DNA of 64,000 bases from Ochotona curzoniae (taxonomy: Eukaryota; Chordata; Mammalia; Lagomorpha; Ochotonidae): assembly GCF_017591425.1 (NCBI RefSeq), contig NW_024466459.1, positions 6,820,001 to 6,884,000 of the forward strand, given 5' to 3'. A model generated the notes under the pieces. The model had not been told where the DNA came from, did not search any database, and was given only the letters and a program-made list of their open reading frames with translations. Positions 11,721 through 21,834 of this stretch are shown here, in pieces (the first letter of the stretch is position 1; every line of letters begins with the position of its first letter). The position numbers and the translations under genes are program-made.

Positions 11721-13284
11721 GCTCAATCATAACATGTGGGGATTTGCAGGGTTCCAGTGTTACTGCAGTAGGGAGAAAATAAAGAGGGATGCAGTACAAG
11801 GATTAGGATAGGGTCCACAGCCCCAGCAGAGGTTCCTAGTGGGGTCCAGGGCTTCAGATTTTGCTGTTCTTGTCTCATGCCAATGAAATCTCAATCTTTG
11901 GGCTGGAAAACCCGAGGCTGAGCACCAGCCCCAAGCCATCCGCCACTTCTTAGCTAGTGAACAGGTTACTAAAGGGCCAGGAGTCCTACACCTTTATAAA
12001 AGCGTGGAAGTAAGATTTCTTCTGGTCAGCCAAGCATGTCACAAGTGGGGCCTCTGAGGTTCCAAAGCACCTCACACTCAGAGTTAATCTCTACGTGAGC
12101 GTAGACACATGGCCGCTGTACTTTTAAGTGTTAAATACAGTCCATGCTCATTTGTTTGTGTGTGGTTTGAAAACACCAAGCCACCACAACCTTAAGTTTG
12201 CATATAAATTTAGCATCCTCAAAGGACAAGGCAAAAGGATTATTTGCAATTCTGAAGACTCCTAGGTCTCCTTCAAACTTGAATACTGTGCTATTCTTTC
12301 ATCTTTCTTTTTCTACCAGCTTCATTCTCACATAGTCGCGACCTGGGGTAAATCTTTCAGGTGTTGGGGTCCTTACTAGGGCAGCTCCCAGGAGTCTGAG
12401 CTCTGGGGGGAACCCCTAGCTGCAAGTGGGGGATTCTGGCTGTTCCCACCCAGGCCTGCGATCTGTGGTTCCTCTCCTGGAAAGGAACCTGTGCACCATC
12501 CCCGCCAAGAGCCTGACCTCCATATCAGCGCACACGGGCCAGCTTCACCTGCATTATGCTCTCCAATCATGCTCCTCACCAACTGGAGTCCCAAGAAGAT
12601 TTGCCTGCATCAGCACACCAAGGCGACATGTTTCTGAAGGGGAAAGTGAAGGAAGGTAGGGCCTCAGCTTCCAAGCTGTCTCCCACAGCTCCTGTTCTGA
12701 AATGAGTCAACTGGAGGGGAAAAGGTCTGTTGTGGAGTGTTTCCAAGGGTTCTGATGAAACACCATGGCCTGGGTAGTTTATAAAGAACAGAGCTTCCTG
12801 TTGAGAATTCTGGGGCGATGGTGCAGGTCCCTGCTGGCCATCTGGAGGGGACCTTCCTGACATACCCTGACTTGGTGAGAAGACATTCCCTGGGGAAATG
12901 GAGTAAGCACACTGGGGCTTACAAGGCCCTCAGGCCATCACGAGGACCTCACTGTCCATGTCCCACCTGCAGTCACTACCAACAGATGCACATGAGAACT
13001 CAGCTCCAACTCATAAACTGCTGGGGACAGATCCATACTACAGCATGGTCAGAGTTCCTTCCGAGCATTCAGATAACAGCTTTTCCACTGCATGAATCTC
13101 TTGAAGGAGGCTCAGTGAACATAGCAGGTGGTTGTGTATCCCAGTCCCCATCACTTCCCCAGAAGAGACCAACCCATCACAGAGCCCAACCCAGCAAAGA
13201 CCTTGACAGTCTCAATGCCTACCAGTGACAAGACCCATGTCATGTGTTTAAGTATTGTTTGCATTTTATACTCATACTATTGAA
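11721..13284. other. single-copy-looking DNA, no gene seen
   Basis: No repeat family or RNA gene is recognised. Several overlapping open frames (up to 136 codons at 12818-13228) are present on both strands but have no recognisable domains or codon periodicity that I can judge by eye. Confidence 0.5.
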
Positions 13285-13425
13285 ACTTCACAACCCTACT
13301 TTACAGATGGAAAAATGAGGCCCAAGACTTGCCAAAGAACATGCAGGTCATCATTTGGAAAATATTAACAGAGACAAGATTTGAACCCAGCTCTGTCTGC
13401 AACTAAGCCCATCAGATCCAAAACC
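13285..13425 (-). mobile_element. MIR-type relic, minus strand
   Basis: 'CTACTTTACAGATGGAAAAATGAGG', given here only as the core 'TTACAGATGGAAAAATGAGG', and later 'AGATTTGAACCCAG' match the antisense MIR order (tttacagatgaggaaactgagg ... gatttgaacccag). It is diverged and has a small insertion between the two motifs. Confidence 0.7.
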
Positions 13426-13439
13426 TCTCCTTCTGCCGT

Positions 13440-13560
13440 CAGGATGAATATCCACAGCCTGCCTCCTCCCCTCTCTGAGTCTCAGTCTCCCCATGTGTGA
13501 AAGGTTAACAGTATCACCCATCTCACTGAGTTATTGTGGGAACCAGAGGGCTAAGCCTGA
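13440..13560 (+). mobile_element. MIR-type relic, plus strand
   Basis: 'CTCTCTGAGTCTCAGTCTCC', 'CATGTGTGAAAGG', 'CTCACTGAGTTATTGTGGG' reproduce the sense MIR 3' half (ctctgtgcctcagtttcctcatctgtaaaatgggg ... gggttgttgtgagg). It lies directly next to an oppositely oriented MIR relic. Confidence 0.65.
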
Positions 13561-13840
13561 TTAGAAATCCCTTCAAATCATTCTTCTTTAGACTAAATAA
13601 CATCAAAATCAGTTCCATAGTTCAACTTCCCATTTCTCTGCTCTCGTTGGACCACTGTTTATTTCCGTTTACGTTTTCTGAATCCTAGAAGGACTGACCA
13701 ATCAAACTGTTGCCGAAAGATGAGCCTTTAGGACTCTGGCCAGTGGGGTCACTGTTGTGTTGCTCTCATATCACAGAGCAACAGTCTGCCCTGAACTTTT
13801 GCAGAACTGTCTCCAAGCCTGTCACTTCTGTGCAGGGACC

Positions 13841-14216
13841 TGCTGTGGTGTGGCTTTTGTTTATGTGCCCAAAGGTTGGTGTGTTGGGATCTTGGTCCCT
13901 GCAGGTCATGGGGCTTAGTGGAAAGTCCATGGGTCATTTGGGGACATATTCTCAAACAGTTTAAGGTGTGCCTGGTGGGATCCTGCTGTGAGAGTGAGCT
14001 GTGGTAAAATCTGAGCCTTACCCACCCCGCCTTCCCAGGATTCTGGTTTGAGATGCGATGACCTCACCTGCTCTCATCTATAGCCCTGTCATCTGCCTTA
14101 GGGTTTTAGCATCATGCTAGCTGAACCTTTGGCATCCAAAACTGTGAGCTTCATAAACCTCTTTTCACTGCAAAGTTATCCTGCCTCAGACATTTCATTA
14201 TAGTAACAAAAAAAAA
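13841..14216 (+). mobile_element. ERVL-MaLR solo LTR (MST/MLT1-like)
   Basis: It starts near TGCTGTGGTGTGGC and contains 'CCCAAAGGTTGGTGTGTTGG', 'GGGGCTTAGTGGAAAG' and 'TGTGAGAGTGAGCTG'. It ends with 'AACTGTGAGCTTCATAAACC', 'TTATCCTGCCTCAGACATTT' and 'CATTATAGTAACA', which match the 3' end of MaLR LTRs (kaacctctt..., cagtctcaggtatttcattatagcaaca). No internal retroviral sequence follows, so it is a noncoding solo LTR. Confidence 0.8.
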
Positions 14217-14331
14217 ATGAAATGGGGCAGCCAGAAAAGTCAAGGGGTCCTAAATGAGAGGGAATCAGCTCTATGCAGGGGAGCCTAATACGATGATTGA
14301 CCTTGGCATACTCCCAAGTCCTTGTGTTTCC

Positions 14332-14593
14332 AAAAGTTTATTTATTTGAAAGGCAAAGTGATAGAAATGGAGAGAGAGCGAGAGTCCTTTCAATCAATGA
14401 TTTGATCTCCAAATGCCTACAACAGACAGCATTGGACCAGGGCAAAGCCATGCGTAAGTCAGGCACACTATCCAGACCCGCAAGTGGGTGGCAGAAATCC
14501 AAGTACTTGGATTATGATCTGCCGCCTCCCGGGTACATTAGCAGGAAGCTGGATGGGTAGTGGAGTAACCAGGACTCAAACCAGTCCTCTTAA
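14332..14593 (-). mobile_element. CSINE, minus strand, older variant
   Basis: 'TTTATTTATTTGAAAGGCAAAG' (core TATTTGAAAGGCAAAG), a GAGAGAGAGCGAGAG purine patch, 'CACTATCCAGACCCGCAAGTGGG', 'GCAGGAAGCTGGATGGG' and 'CAGGACTCAAACCAG' appear in inverted CSINE order. It lies 115 bp after the MaLR LTR. Confidence 0.85.
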
Positions 14594-16037
14594 GTTGTTT
14601 CAGGATAAGGGATCTAGAAAAGGTTGTCAGGCTGAAAGCTGGAGGCCTCAGGCCTGGAAAGGAACCACTGGATTCTGCCGATATTGGTGTCCTCAGTGTC
14701 TGCTTAAGTATCTGAGTACAGCAGGTGCTTAATCGCTCCGATGATTGAATGACTGACATGGATACCCCCAAACCAAGACTTTCTTTACCCAATGAACCCC
14801 TGTTCAATAGCATCAGAATATTACCAAATCCCTCATGCCATATTTCATTGCAAAGTTACCAAAGCTCCTAAAACTAATTGAATTGAAGATGTTGCTAGAC
14901 GGAAGGAAAAGGCACCAGAATTGATCAATACTCCTCAACGATTGTCGGGAAGACAGTTTTGACACAATAGTCCAGATGCTGAGGACATGCTAGAGTCAGG
15001 GCAGAGCTCAATGTTAAGGCTGAGGAGAGAGACCTTGCATGAGACTTGAATGTGGAGAGAGAGACACACACACAGTAAGTGGAAACACCATTGGGTAGAC
15101 AGGGATGGCGCTGAGTAGGTAATGGGTCAGAGGGTCATTACCAGGATATGGGAGGATAAGATTCACAATAACTGCAGCGTTGACTGAGAGGCAAGAACTC
15201 AAGGGTGAAAAATTGGTCTCAAATGACTAATGGTGACATTAAAACCAATGAGGGAAAGAAAGGAAACAGCTAATAACTCAGAGGAAATAGGAAATGGGCA
15301 AATGCCCAGGAAATGGAGAGTGTGGTCTGGATTGCCTCCAGGGTACTGCTCAGCTGTGGGAGAGGCCTCTTGGGCAGCCACCACGGCTCTGGCAGCTGAG
15401 TCAGGTGCAACTGGTGTGATGCTCAACATGGTCTCTGATGTACTTGTTCTGTCTCTTCATTCCCAGAAGCCAGTGATTCCGCACTCCCTGCTCCTCCCTG
15501 ATATAAAACCTGTTCTCAATATTCATTCATTCCTCTAAGCGGTGGGATAGATTAAATTAAAAAGCGTAAGCCAATCTCACCATCAGTGGATACTTATCTA
15601 GCTGTTTGACAAGAAAGTTGGTCCAGCACATGTCCTTGGGTCTCTGCTGCGACCCAAGCATCGAGACAGACGTGAGGATACTGAGAGGACAGATACGCAT
15701 CATCCTCTGAGCCACCCAGCAAGATCTTTACAGGCAGTGGCAGCGTAGCTGATCAGCCTCCTATGGTGGGTCCTGGCACCGATCACTCTTTAGTCACCTG
15801 CTCTTCCCCAGAGGAAGGAGAGTCATGGACAGGGAGAGTCCTTCTGCCTGACCCTCCACTCAGGCCTCCCTATCCCACTGCATAAAGGAGGTAGCCAAAG
15901 GAGATGGGATATACACTGGCTTGGGATGGAGGAGGCCTGAGTTTTAGCTCTCATTGCTCCTGCTCGCTCATTTTGTGACATTAGGAAAAAATCATCGTGG
16001 CCCCCTATGCTACACTTTCTCTTTTTAAAAGCAAGGT
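14594..16037. other. single-copy DNA with an L2 scrap
   Basis: A short L2 3'-end-like segment is annotated at 14685-14757. Otherwise no repeat family, RNA gene or credible exon is recognised. Around 15480-15540 a TTCATTCATTCC word may be another L2 scrap. Confidence 0.5.
14685..14757 (+). mobile_element. L2 3' end scrap
   Basis: 'AGTACAGCAGGTGCTTAATCGC' (core CAGCAGGTGCTTAAT) followed by 'GATTGAATGACTGAC' matches the L2 terminus (agtaggtgctcaataaatgttgaatgaatga). It is only about 70 bp. Confidence 0.5.
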
Positions 16038-16335
16038 CAGAGCCTAGCATTATGGCCTAACAATAAAAGCCGCTCATGGGGCACCTGCATTCCATATGGG
16101 AGTGCCTCGCTTTGAAAACTGACTCTGTTCCCAAGTCCAGGTCCTATCACGTGCACTGTGGGAAGCAACCAGTGATGGCTCAGGTCATTGGGTCTCTACA
16201 ACCAAGAGGTAAACTTGGACTGGGTTCCAAGGGCGAGCTTTGGTCCCCAGGACAAGGCAACTTCTGACATTTGGGGAGTGAAGCAATGGTTGGGAGATTC
16301 TCTCTTTTTCTGTCTTTGAAATATAATAAAGAAAT
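16038..16335 (+). mobile_element. CSINE, plus strand, diverged
   Basis: 'AGCCTAGCATTATGGCCTAAC', 'CATTCCATATGGGAGTGCC', 'CCAGTGATGGCTCAGGTC', 'TTTGGGGAGTGAAGCAATGG' and 'CTCTTTTTCTGTCTTTGAA' follow CSINE order, ending in an ATAATAAAGAAATAA tail. It is considerably decayed in the middle. Confidence 0.8.
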
Positions 16336-18068
16336 AACTAATTCTTCTTGAAGAAAACATCTCTTCTAGCTTCAACATTGTAGGAAACGCATGGGAACAG
16401 CAAGTCATACTGGCCCATCACAAAATGATACACACCAACTGAACACACAAGCTTCCATGCCAGCATGTATGCAAACATACATGTGTGCATATGTCATTCC
16501 ATTTCACAATATCCAGATGTGTGTACACGTGCATACACAAATGTACACATACACATGTGTGTATATATAACTTTTGGAAAAAGCAGAATTTCATCAGAGT
16601 CAAGATGAGCAGAAGGGATCACAGATTTGTGAACAACAGTCCTTCCTAGTATTAAGCAGCAATGTTTTTAGTCATAAAAACGCCAAGCCCCCATCCAGTT
16701 CAGTGAGGGTCAGGGATGTGTCTGCTCTTCTTCTTCAAATGTGATGATTGTGTTACGGCCATGTATCTGGTGGGAATAGGAGAATGGTATCTGAGATCAT
16801 TTCCTGAAACAGGTCACACCACTTCCTTAGTGCCTGTTGCCTGCAGGTGTGCTGTCCTGTGTGTACTCTTGTACAGCATGACAACATGGGAAATGTTACA
16901 TTTAGATAAATGTGTAAAACTAGCCCATGCTGGATGTTAACGTCAAGTGTCATGATGATGATGGTGATGGATGATTGCAAGGTGCCATCTCCAGGCAGGA
17001 AAAGAAGTATTCAAAGAGAAATTAGTACATCTCAGGCCAAAGAAGCAACTGGAGGGTCCCAGCCTCATTCTTAGAAGGGTGGAAAGAAACGTGATCCTTA
17101 TCCAATCTCACCCCACCCAATGCAGGTAACTTTGGAATCATACCCATAGGTGTGCTCAGGCAGAGCTAGTTCACACACCTTTAGAATGGTTCTGGTATGA
17201 TGACGCTAAAGGTGCAGGGCCAACACTATCAAGGTCTGAGGGTTTTCTCTTCATCCTGTGCTGGCATAATGGTGCCTGTGAAGCATCCGAAGAATGCACT
17301 TGACTTTCCGTAGTACCCTGTACAAGGAATCTTCTCTTTGGTGACAAATCCAACAGAAACACAACGGAGCGGAATGAAGTGATGGCCTCAGTAATTTGCA
17401 GAAATTCAAGCGCTGGTGGGAAATTATGGAGGTCATTAGGCTCCAAACTGACGTGCTGGCCCTTCCAGAGAAATTGGCACTCATAGCATCCTGCCTGTGA
17501 TTGGTAAAAATCACCCAGTTTACTTCTGATGAGATTCCCGGACCCACACTAGGTCCACAATGACCAGTAGACCACAAGTGGCGTGGATTGAGCAAAGTCC
17601 ACCTTTGGGTATCAATGCGTTAGACAATGGAGAGAATGACGTGTCACCAATCAGCTGGCAGAGTTAAGTAAGGAGGTGAAGAAGTAGATTCAAGTCTGGG
17701 TCAACATGGAGCTGATCAAAGCCAAGTGCACAGGACCATGGAGTAGCACAGACTTTGAAGAAAAGCATCAAGGGAATTTTGAAGTGAGATTCTAAAGTTG
17801 GTGGGTTAAGCCAAGCAAAAATGAGGGACCATTCGCTCCTGATTTGGTAGAAGGAAGCCCAATCTGTAGTGTTTTCCTGGGTTTCCTGATGTCAGCAAGG
17901 TCAGGGCAAACGAAACCCTCTGGAAACCCTGGAATGTGCATGCCATTCATTTTCCCATGCAAAATTTTTAAAGCAAAAATTGTGTACATTCACTCTATAT
18001 TATTGTCTGTTCATCCCGTACCTATTAAGATGCTGGGTCATGCCGAGGTTCTTGTCTCTTTTACACAA
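16336..18068. other. single-copy-looking DNA, no gene seen
   Basis: It holds a degenerate ACAT/GTGT tract (16462-16569) and otherwise nothing I can assign. Short frames on both strands show no recognisable domains. Confidence 0.5.
16462..16569. repeat. degenerate (ACAT/TGTG)n region
   Basis: It is rich in alternating purine-pyrimidine words (CATACATGTGTGCATATG, GTGTACACGTGCATACACA) with interruptions. It is an old CA/TG-type microsatellite and a plausible weak Z-DNA-prone zone. Confidence 0.7.
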
Positions 18069-18450
18069 TGTTATGGGTTGAGTGAAGCTTAGCTGACCAA
18101 AACTCATGTGAGACACTTCAACTCTGCTGTCTCCACACTGAGGGTTGAGGGATTCAGTGTTGATCTAACAGTGGCAGCTGGGAGCTGAGTGTGGTGGGTG
18201 GTCTTTAGCTCACTGGAGACATACCCTCCCAGGGAGGTTTGAACTCAAGTTTTGCCTCACTAAACTCTCTCTCCCTGCCCTTCCTGGCTTGCCACGTGTT
18301 ATTCCCCTGCACTCACCATGAACAGCCTCCTCCAGACACAGGGCAGGGGGACACACCTGATGCTGAACTGCAACCTCCAAACTGTGAGCAGAAAGCAACC
18401 TGTGCTTTGCTGAGAAGCCGCTCTTGGGTGTACCACACGCAGAAGAGCAT
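18069..18450 (+). mobile_element. ERVL-MaLR LTR, old copy
   Basis: It begins 'TGTTATGGGTTGAGTGAAGC', like MLT/ORR-type LTR starts. It then contains 'CACTGAGGGTTGAGGG', 'GGTCTTTAGCTCACTGG', 'CTCTCTCCCTGCCCTTCC' and 'CTCCAAACTGTGAGCAGAAA', ending near 'CTTTGCTGAGAAGCC'. The order fits a solo MaLR LTR, but identity is low and I did not find the terminal CA with certainty. Confidence 0.6.
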
Positions 18451-19572
18451 CCACAAGGATCACTGGAGGTCAGGACAACTCCTGCTTTTGTCCCATTCGT
18501 ACAACACCTCTCACAATGTCATTTGCAAGATGGAAATTGGCCAGGAGGTATGTTTAGCATCATATTTTGAAAAATGTGACAGGATTGTGCTGATGAAAAA
18601 AATCTACTTTTCGTAAAAACTTTCGTTTACTCGTTTGAAGAAGACTCCAGCACTTGCATTTGTTTTGTCTTGACGGTGTAAGCCGTAAACTGTGCAAACA
18701 TCGATGCCATCGAAAGGAAAAATAAATGGTGATATTCCATTCACTCAAGGGAACATTCTGCCAAAATGAGGATGAGGAAGTCTGGGATTGTGTGCAACAA
18801 GCTAACTAAATTTTGAGTAGAAGTTGTGCCCTAAGCCATCCACGGGGTGTGACCTTATCCAGATAAAGGTCAAAATAAATACAGTGAATGTATGATGATT
18901 GAAGTTCGCATAAGGGTCTGCCTTGATGGGAGGGACGCAGGGGAGCTAGAGTGAAGGGGAAAGGGCCCCCCTAAAGTTTTGTCCACAGCCTGTCATGGTT
19001 ATACAGGAGTGTTCAGTTGGTGAATTCTGCCAGGCTGTTCCTCTAGAATTGCTGCTTGTTTTCAGTAGGTATTTTATTACACTTCCAAAAAAGAAGCAAG
19101 AAATCTGGAGGCATGACTGTAGTGGGAAAAAAAAATATATATATATATATATGGGAAAGTCCCTGGAATTTCTTAGCAACCTCCAGGTGTGTACCATTTT
19201 AACCCCCTAGTTGCTTAAAACCTTGGGCTACAGAATGTCGTAAGAAGCTACTTCATGGAATTCTTTTCTTTGGAGAACTCTGTCCACTTTGGGCTGTCCA
19301 CTCTGCCCTAGGAAGCGGCTCTTGACTCGCTTCGGTGAGAAAGAATCCGCTATGACATCATCAGCCTGCCTCTCATGAACTTGACATTCACAAAAGGGAT
19401 ACAGATTGTCTTAAGAACAGGAACAGAGCTACATTTGTTTTTATTCATTAATAATAATAATAGTAATAACTAAATATAGTTTTACATATAAAAAGCCTAA
19501 CATGCTAATGTTGGAAAAACAATAGTAATTTCAATATTATTTTTGGATAAACTAAAACTTACTCAAAAATTT
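18451..19572. other. single-copy DNA with simple repeats
   Basis: It contains an A9(AT)n tract (19127-19152), a short TAA-rich stretch near 19449-19470 and nothing else recognisable. Confidence 0.5.
19127..19152. repeat. A9 plus (AT)n tract
   Basis: Nine A residues lead into nine AT units. This is a perfect, potentially cruciform-forming AT run. Confidence 0.85.
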
Positions 19573-19575
19573 CTC

Positions 19576-19605
<30 letters not shown>
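19573..19605. repeat. CT plus T26 homopolymer
   Basis: A short CT run precedes 26 consecutive T. It is probably an A-tail of an old minus-strand retroposon or a simple expansion. No body of an element is recognised next to it. Confidence 0.85.
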
Positions 19606-19606
<1 letters not shown>

Positions 19607-19749
19607 GTGTAACATGGGCCACTTCCTCCCTAACCTTCCTCTCCCTGCACTTCAGGGTCAAACCTCATAGTAATACGCTCAAAAAATGGATCCAGAGTGA
19701 TGCCCAATTCAAAGTAAATTCCCCTTCAAAGTCTTACAGTCTGAGTGCT

Positions 19750-20078
19750 GGGCCCAGCCTGATGGCTCGTTGACTAAATCCTTGCCTAGCATGTGTGGGG
19801 ATCCCACACAAGCACTGGTTCCTGTCCCTACAGCTCCACTTCCCATCCAGGTCTCTGCTTGTGGCCTGGGAAAGCAGTAGAGAATGGCCCAAAGCCTTGA
19901 GACCCTGCACCCACTTGAGAAACCTGGAAGAAGCTCCTGGCTCCTGGCTTTAGATCAGCTCTGCTCTGGCCGTTGTGGCCACTTAGGGAGTGAGCCAGTT
20001 GACAGAAGAACTTTCTCTCTGTCTCTTCTCTCTGTAAATCTGCCTTTCTAATAATAAATAAATAAATCTTGAAAAATT
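19750..20078 (+). mobile_element. CSINE, plus strand
   Basis: It starts GGGCCCAGCCTGATGGCTCG and runs through 'GATCCCACACAAGCACTGG', 'CTCCACTTCCCATCCAGG', 'GTGGCCTGGGAAAGCAG', 'CTCCTGGCTCCTGGCTTTAG', 'TCTCTGTAAATCTGCCTTTC' to an AATAAATAAATAAATCTT tail. This is a complete pika-type copy and the first of five CSINEs within 2.1 kb. Confidence 0.95.
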
Positions 20079-20084
20079 CTTTTG

Positions 20085-20429
20085 GGCCTGGTGCAATAGC
20101 CTAGCAACTAAAGTCCTCACTTTGCATGCACTGGGATTCCCATATGGATACTGGTTCTAATCCAGCAGCCCCGCTTCCCATTCAGCTCCCTGCTTGTGTC
20201 CTGGGAAAGCAGTGGAGAATGGCCCAAAGTCTTGGGACCCTGCACCAGCATGGAAAACCCAGATGAAGTTCCAGGCTCCTGGTTTCAGATAGGCTCAGCT
20301 CCAGCTGTTGCAGCCTCTTGGGGAGTGAATCAACAGACAGAAAATCTTCCTCTCTGTCTCTCCACCTCTCTGTATATTGACTTTCCAATAAAAAGAAAAA
20401 TTAAAAAATCTTTCAAAAATTAAATAAAT
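20085..20429 (+). mobile_element. CSINE, plus strand, near-complete
   Basis: It starts GGGCCTGGTGCAATAGCCTAG, with 'AACTAAAGTCCTCACTTTGC', 'TTCCCATATGGATACTGGTTC', 'GTGTCCTGGGAAAGCAGTGG', 'CTGTCTCTCCACCTCTCTGT' and an A/T-rich tail. It sits 6 bp downstream of the tail of the preceding CSINE in the same orientation, so it probably inserted into that tail. Confidence 0.95.
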
Positions 20430-20706
20430 TCTGAGTTATTACAAAGCTCGTGATTAATATATTATTTATGTATTATATTACATGCAGACATGTTTAATGT
20501 CTTATACAAGACATATTTAATGACAACAAAAGACTTTCACTTCATAGACGAATGCTTTATTTTAAAAAGAACCTTTTTCTCAGCAATTTTATTATCCTAT
20601 CACTTTCACAAGTTCCTACATTCTTCTAGGCAATGAGAAATGAACTCACACTTGAATATTAACTTTTTCATTCTATGTTGAAACCAATTCCATTTTTACT
20701 AATTTT
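20430..20706. other. AT-rich spacer between SINEs
   Basis: About 280 bp of strongly AT-rich DNA with no recognised family. It may be an older insertion target. Confidence 0.5.
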
Positions 20707-20994
20707 TAAAGACCATATTTATTTATTTGAAAGGCAAAGCAACAACCGAGAGAGATCTTCCATCAGCTGGCTCACTCCCCAAATGGCCACAACATTTAAG
20801 CCCAGGCCAGGCTAATGCTGGCAGTCAGGAACTCCGTCCAGATCTCTCATGTGGGCAGCAGGGACCCAAGCGCTTAGGTTATTATCTGCAGCCATTCCAG
20901 GTGCATCAGCGGAAAGCTGGATGGGCAACAGAGCAGTGAACACTCACGTAGGATGCTGGCATCATCAGCCACCACACCACAATACTGGTCCTAA
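20707..20994 (-). mobile_element. CSINE, minus strand
   Basis: 'ATTTATTTATTTGAAAGGCAAAG' (core TATTTGAAAGGCAAAG), 'GAGAGAGATCTTCCATC', 'CTCACTCCCCAAATGGCC', 'TCTCATGTGGGCAGCAGGG', 'GGAAAGCTGGATGGGCAAC' and 'CACCACAATACTGGTCC' follow inverted CSINE order. Confidence 0.92.
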
Positions 20995-21015
20995 TTCTCT
21001 TATAAAAATAAAAAG

Positions 21016-21338
21016 GAGGAGCCACCTGATGGCTTAATTGGCTAATCCTCCAACTGCACTTGCCAGCACCCCAAATGGACGCTGGGTCACATCCCGAAGA
21101 CTCCACTTCCCATCCAACTCCCTGCTTGTGGCCTGGGAAAGCAGTGAAGGATGACCCAAGTTCTTGGGACACCATATGGGAAACCAGAAGAGGCTCCTGG
21201 TTTTTGTGTTGGCTTGGCTCCAACCATTGTAGCCACTTGGAGAGCAAACCAGTGTATAGAACAGCTTTCCCACTCTGTAAATCACTTTCTTTCTGTAAAA
21301 TCCGTCTTTCTAATAAAAAAAAATCTTTATTTTAAAAG
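21016..21338 (+). mobile_element. CSINE, plus strand
   Basis: 'GAGCCACCTGATGGCTTAAT', 'GGCTAATCCTCCAACTGC', 'CCACTTCCCATCCAACTCCC', 'GTGGCCTGGGAAAGCAGTG', 'GAGGCTCCTGGTTTTTGTG' and 'CCGTCTTTCTAATAAAAAAAA' in order. It is a complete copy with an A-rich tail, head to head with the preceding minus copy. Confidence 0.94.
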
Positions 21339-21536
21339 TAGGCTCTTGGAATTAGTGGATTGAATGAGAGATATATTTCAGTGGGAAGCACAGGTCGTTT
21401 CTAAGGCTGCTTGACTCACCACCTGTTAATGCCTCTGTTCTGGGCGTCAGCAGGCCTGCGTGTGGCTGTGTGCTCAGAGTCAGCACAGACAGCTCTCATC
21501 CGGCGGGGCGGGTACTTGTGAAGACGTAAGTTTTAG

Positions 21537-21812
21537 GGCAAATGTTTAGCACAGCCACGAAGCTACACCTGAGCAGAGGCCCTTACACCAGGATACAGTG
21601 TCTGCATTCCTACTTCGAGTCTCTGCTCCTGACTGCACTTCCTGCTAATGTGTAGCCCATGATGCTGCGGGTGCTTATGTCCCTGGCAAACCAACGGGAG
21701 ACCTAGCTTGCGTTTCAGGTTTCTGACCTCTGCCAGCCCAGTTCCACCTCATTCAAGCATTTGTAGAATCATCCAGTGGATAGAAGACCCATCTGTCTGT
21801 TTCCTCTTCCCG
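21537..21812 (+). mobile_element. CSINE-like relic, plus strand
   Basis: The order of 'CACAGCCACGAAGCTACACC', 'AGGATACAGTGTCTGCATTCC', 'CTGCTCCTGACTGCACTTCC', 'ATGATGCTGCGGGTGCTTATG' and 'TCCAGTGGATAGAAGA' parallels CSINE (head, first box, cttctgatccagctccctgct, gcttgggcccct, ccagcggatggaag). It is much more diverged than its neighbours, consistent with an old subfamily. Confidence 0.6.
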
Positions 21813-21834
21813 GTGACTCTGAGGAGGTGGCTCT

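Noticed and set aside
12818..13228. 136-codon plus-strand frame
   Set aside because: No domain or codon pattern seen by eye, and an overlapping minus-strand frame of similar length exists nearby.
13841..14216. possible intact endogenous retrovirus
   Set aside because: Only a solo MaLR LTR is seen. No gag, pol or env-like internal DNA follows, and the same is true at 18.07, 48.62 and 57.24 kb.
19321..19345. resemblance of CTCGCTTCGG to the start of a U6 snRNA
   Set aside because: Only the short word matches. The following U6 sequence is absent.
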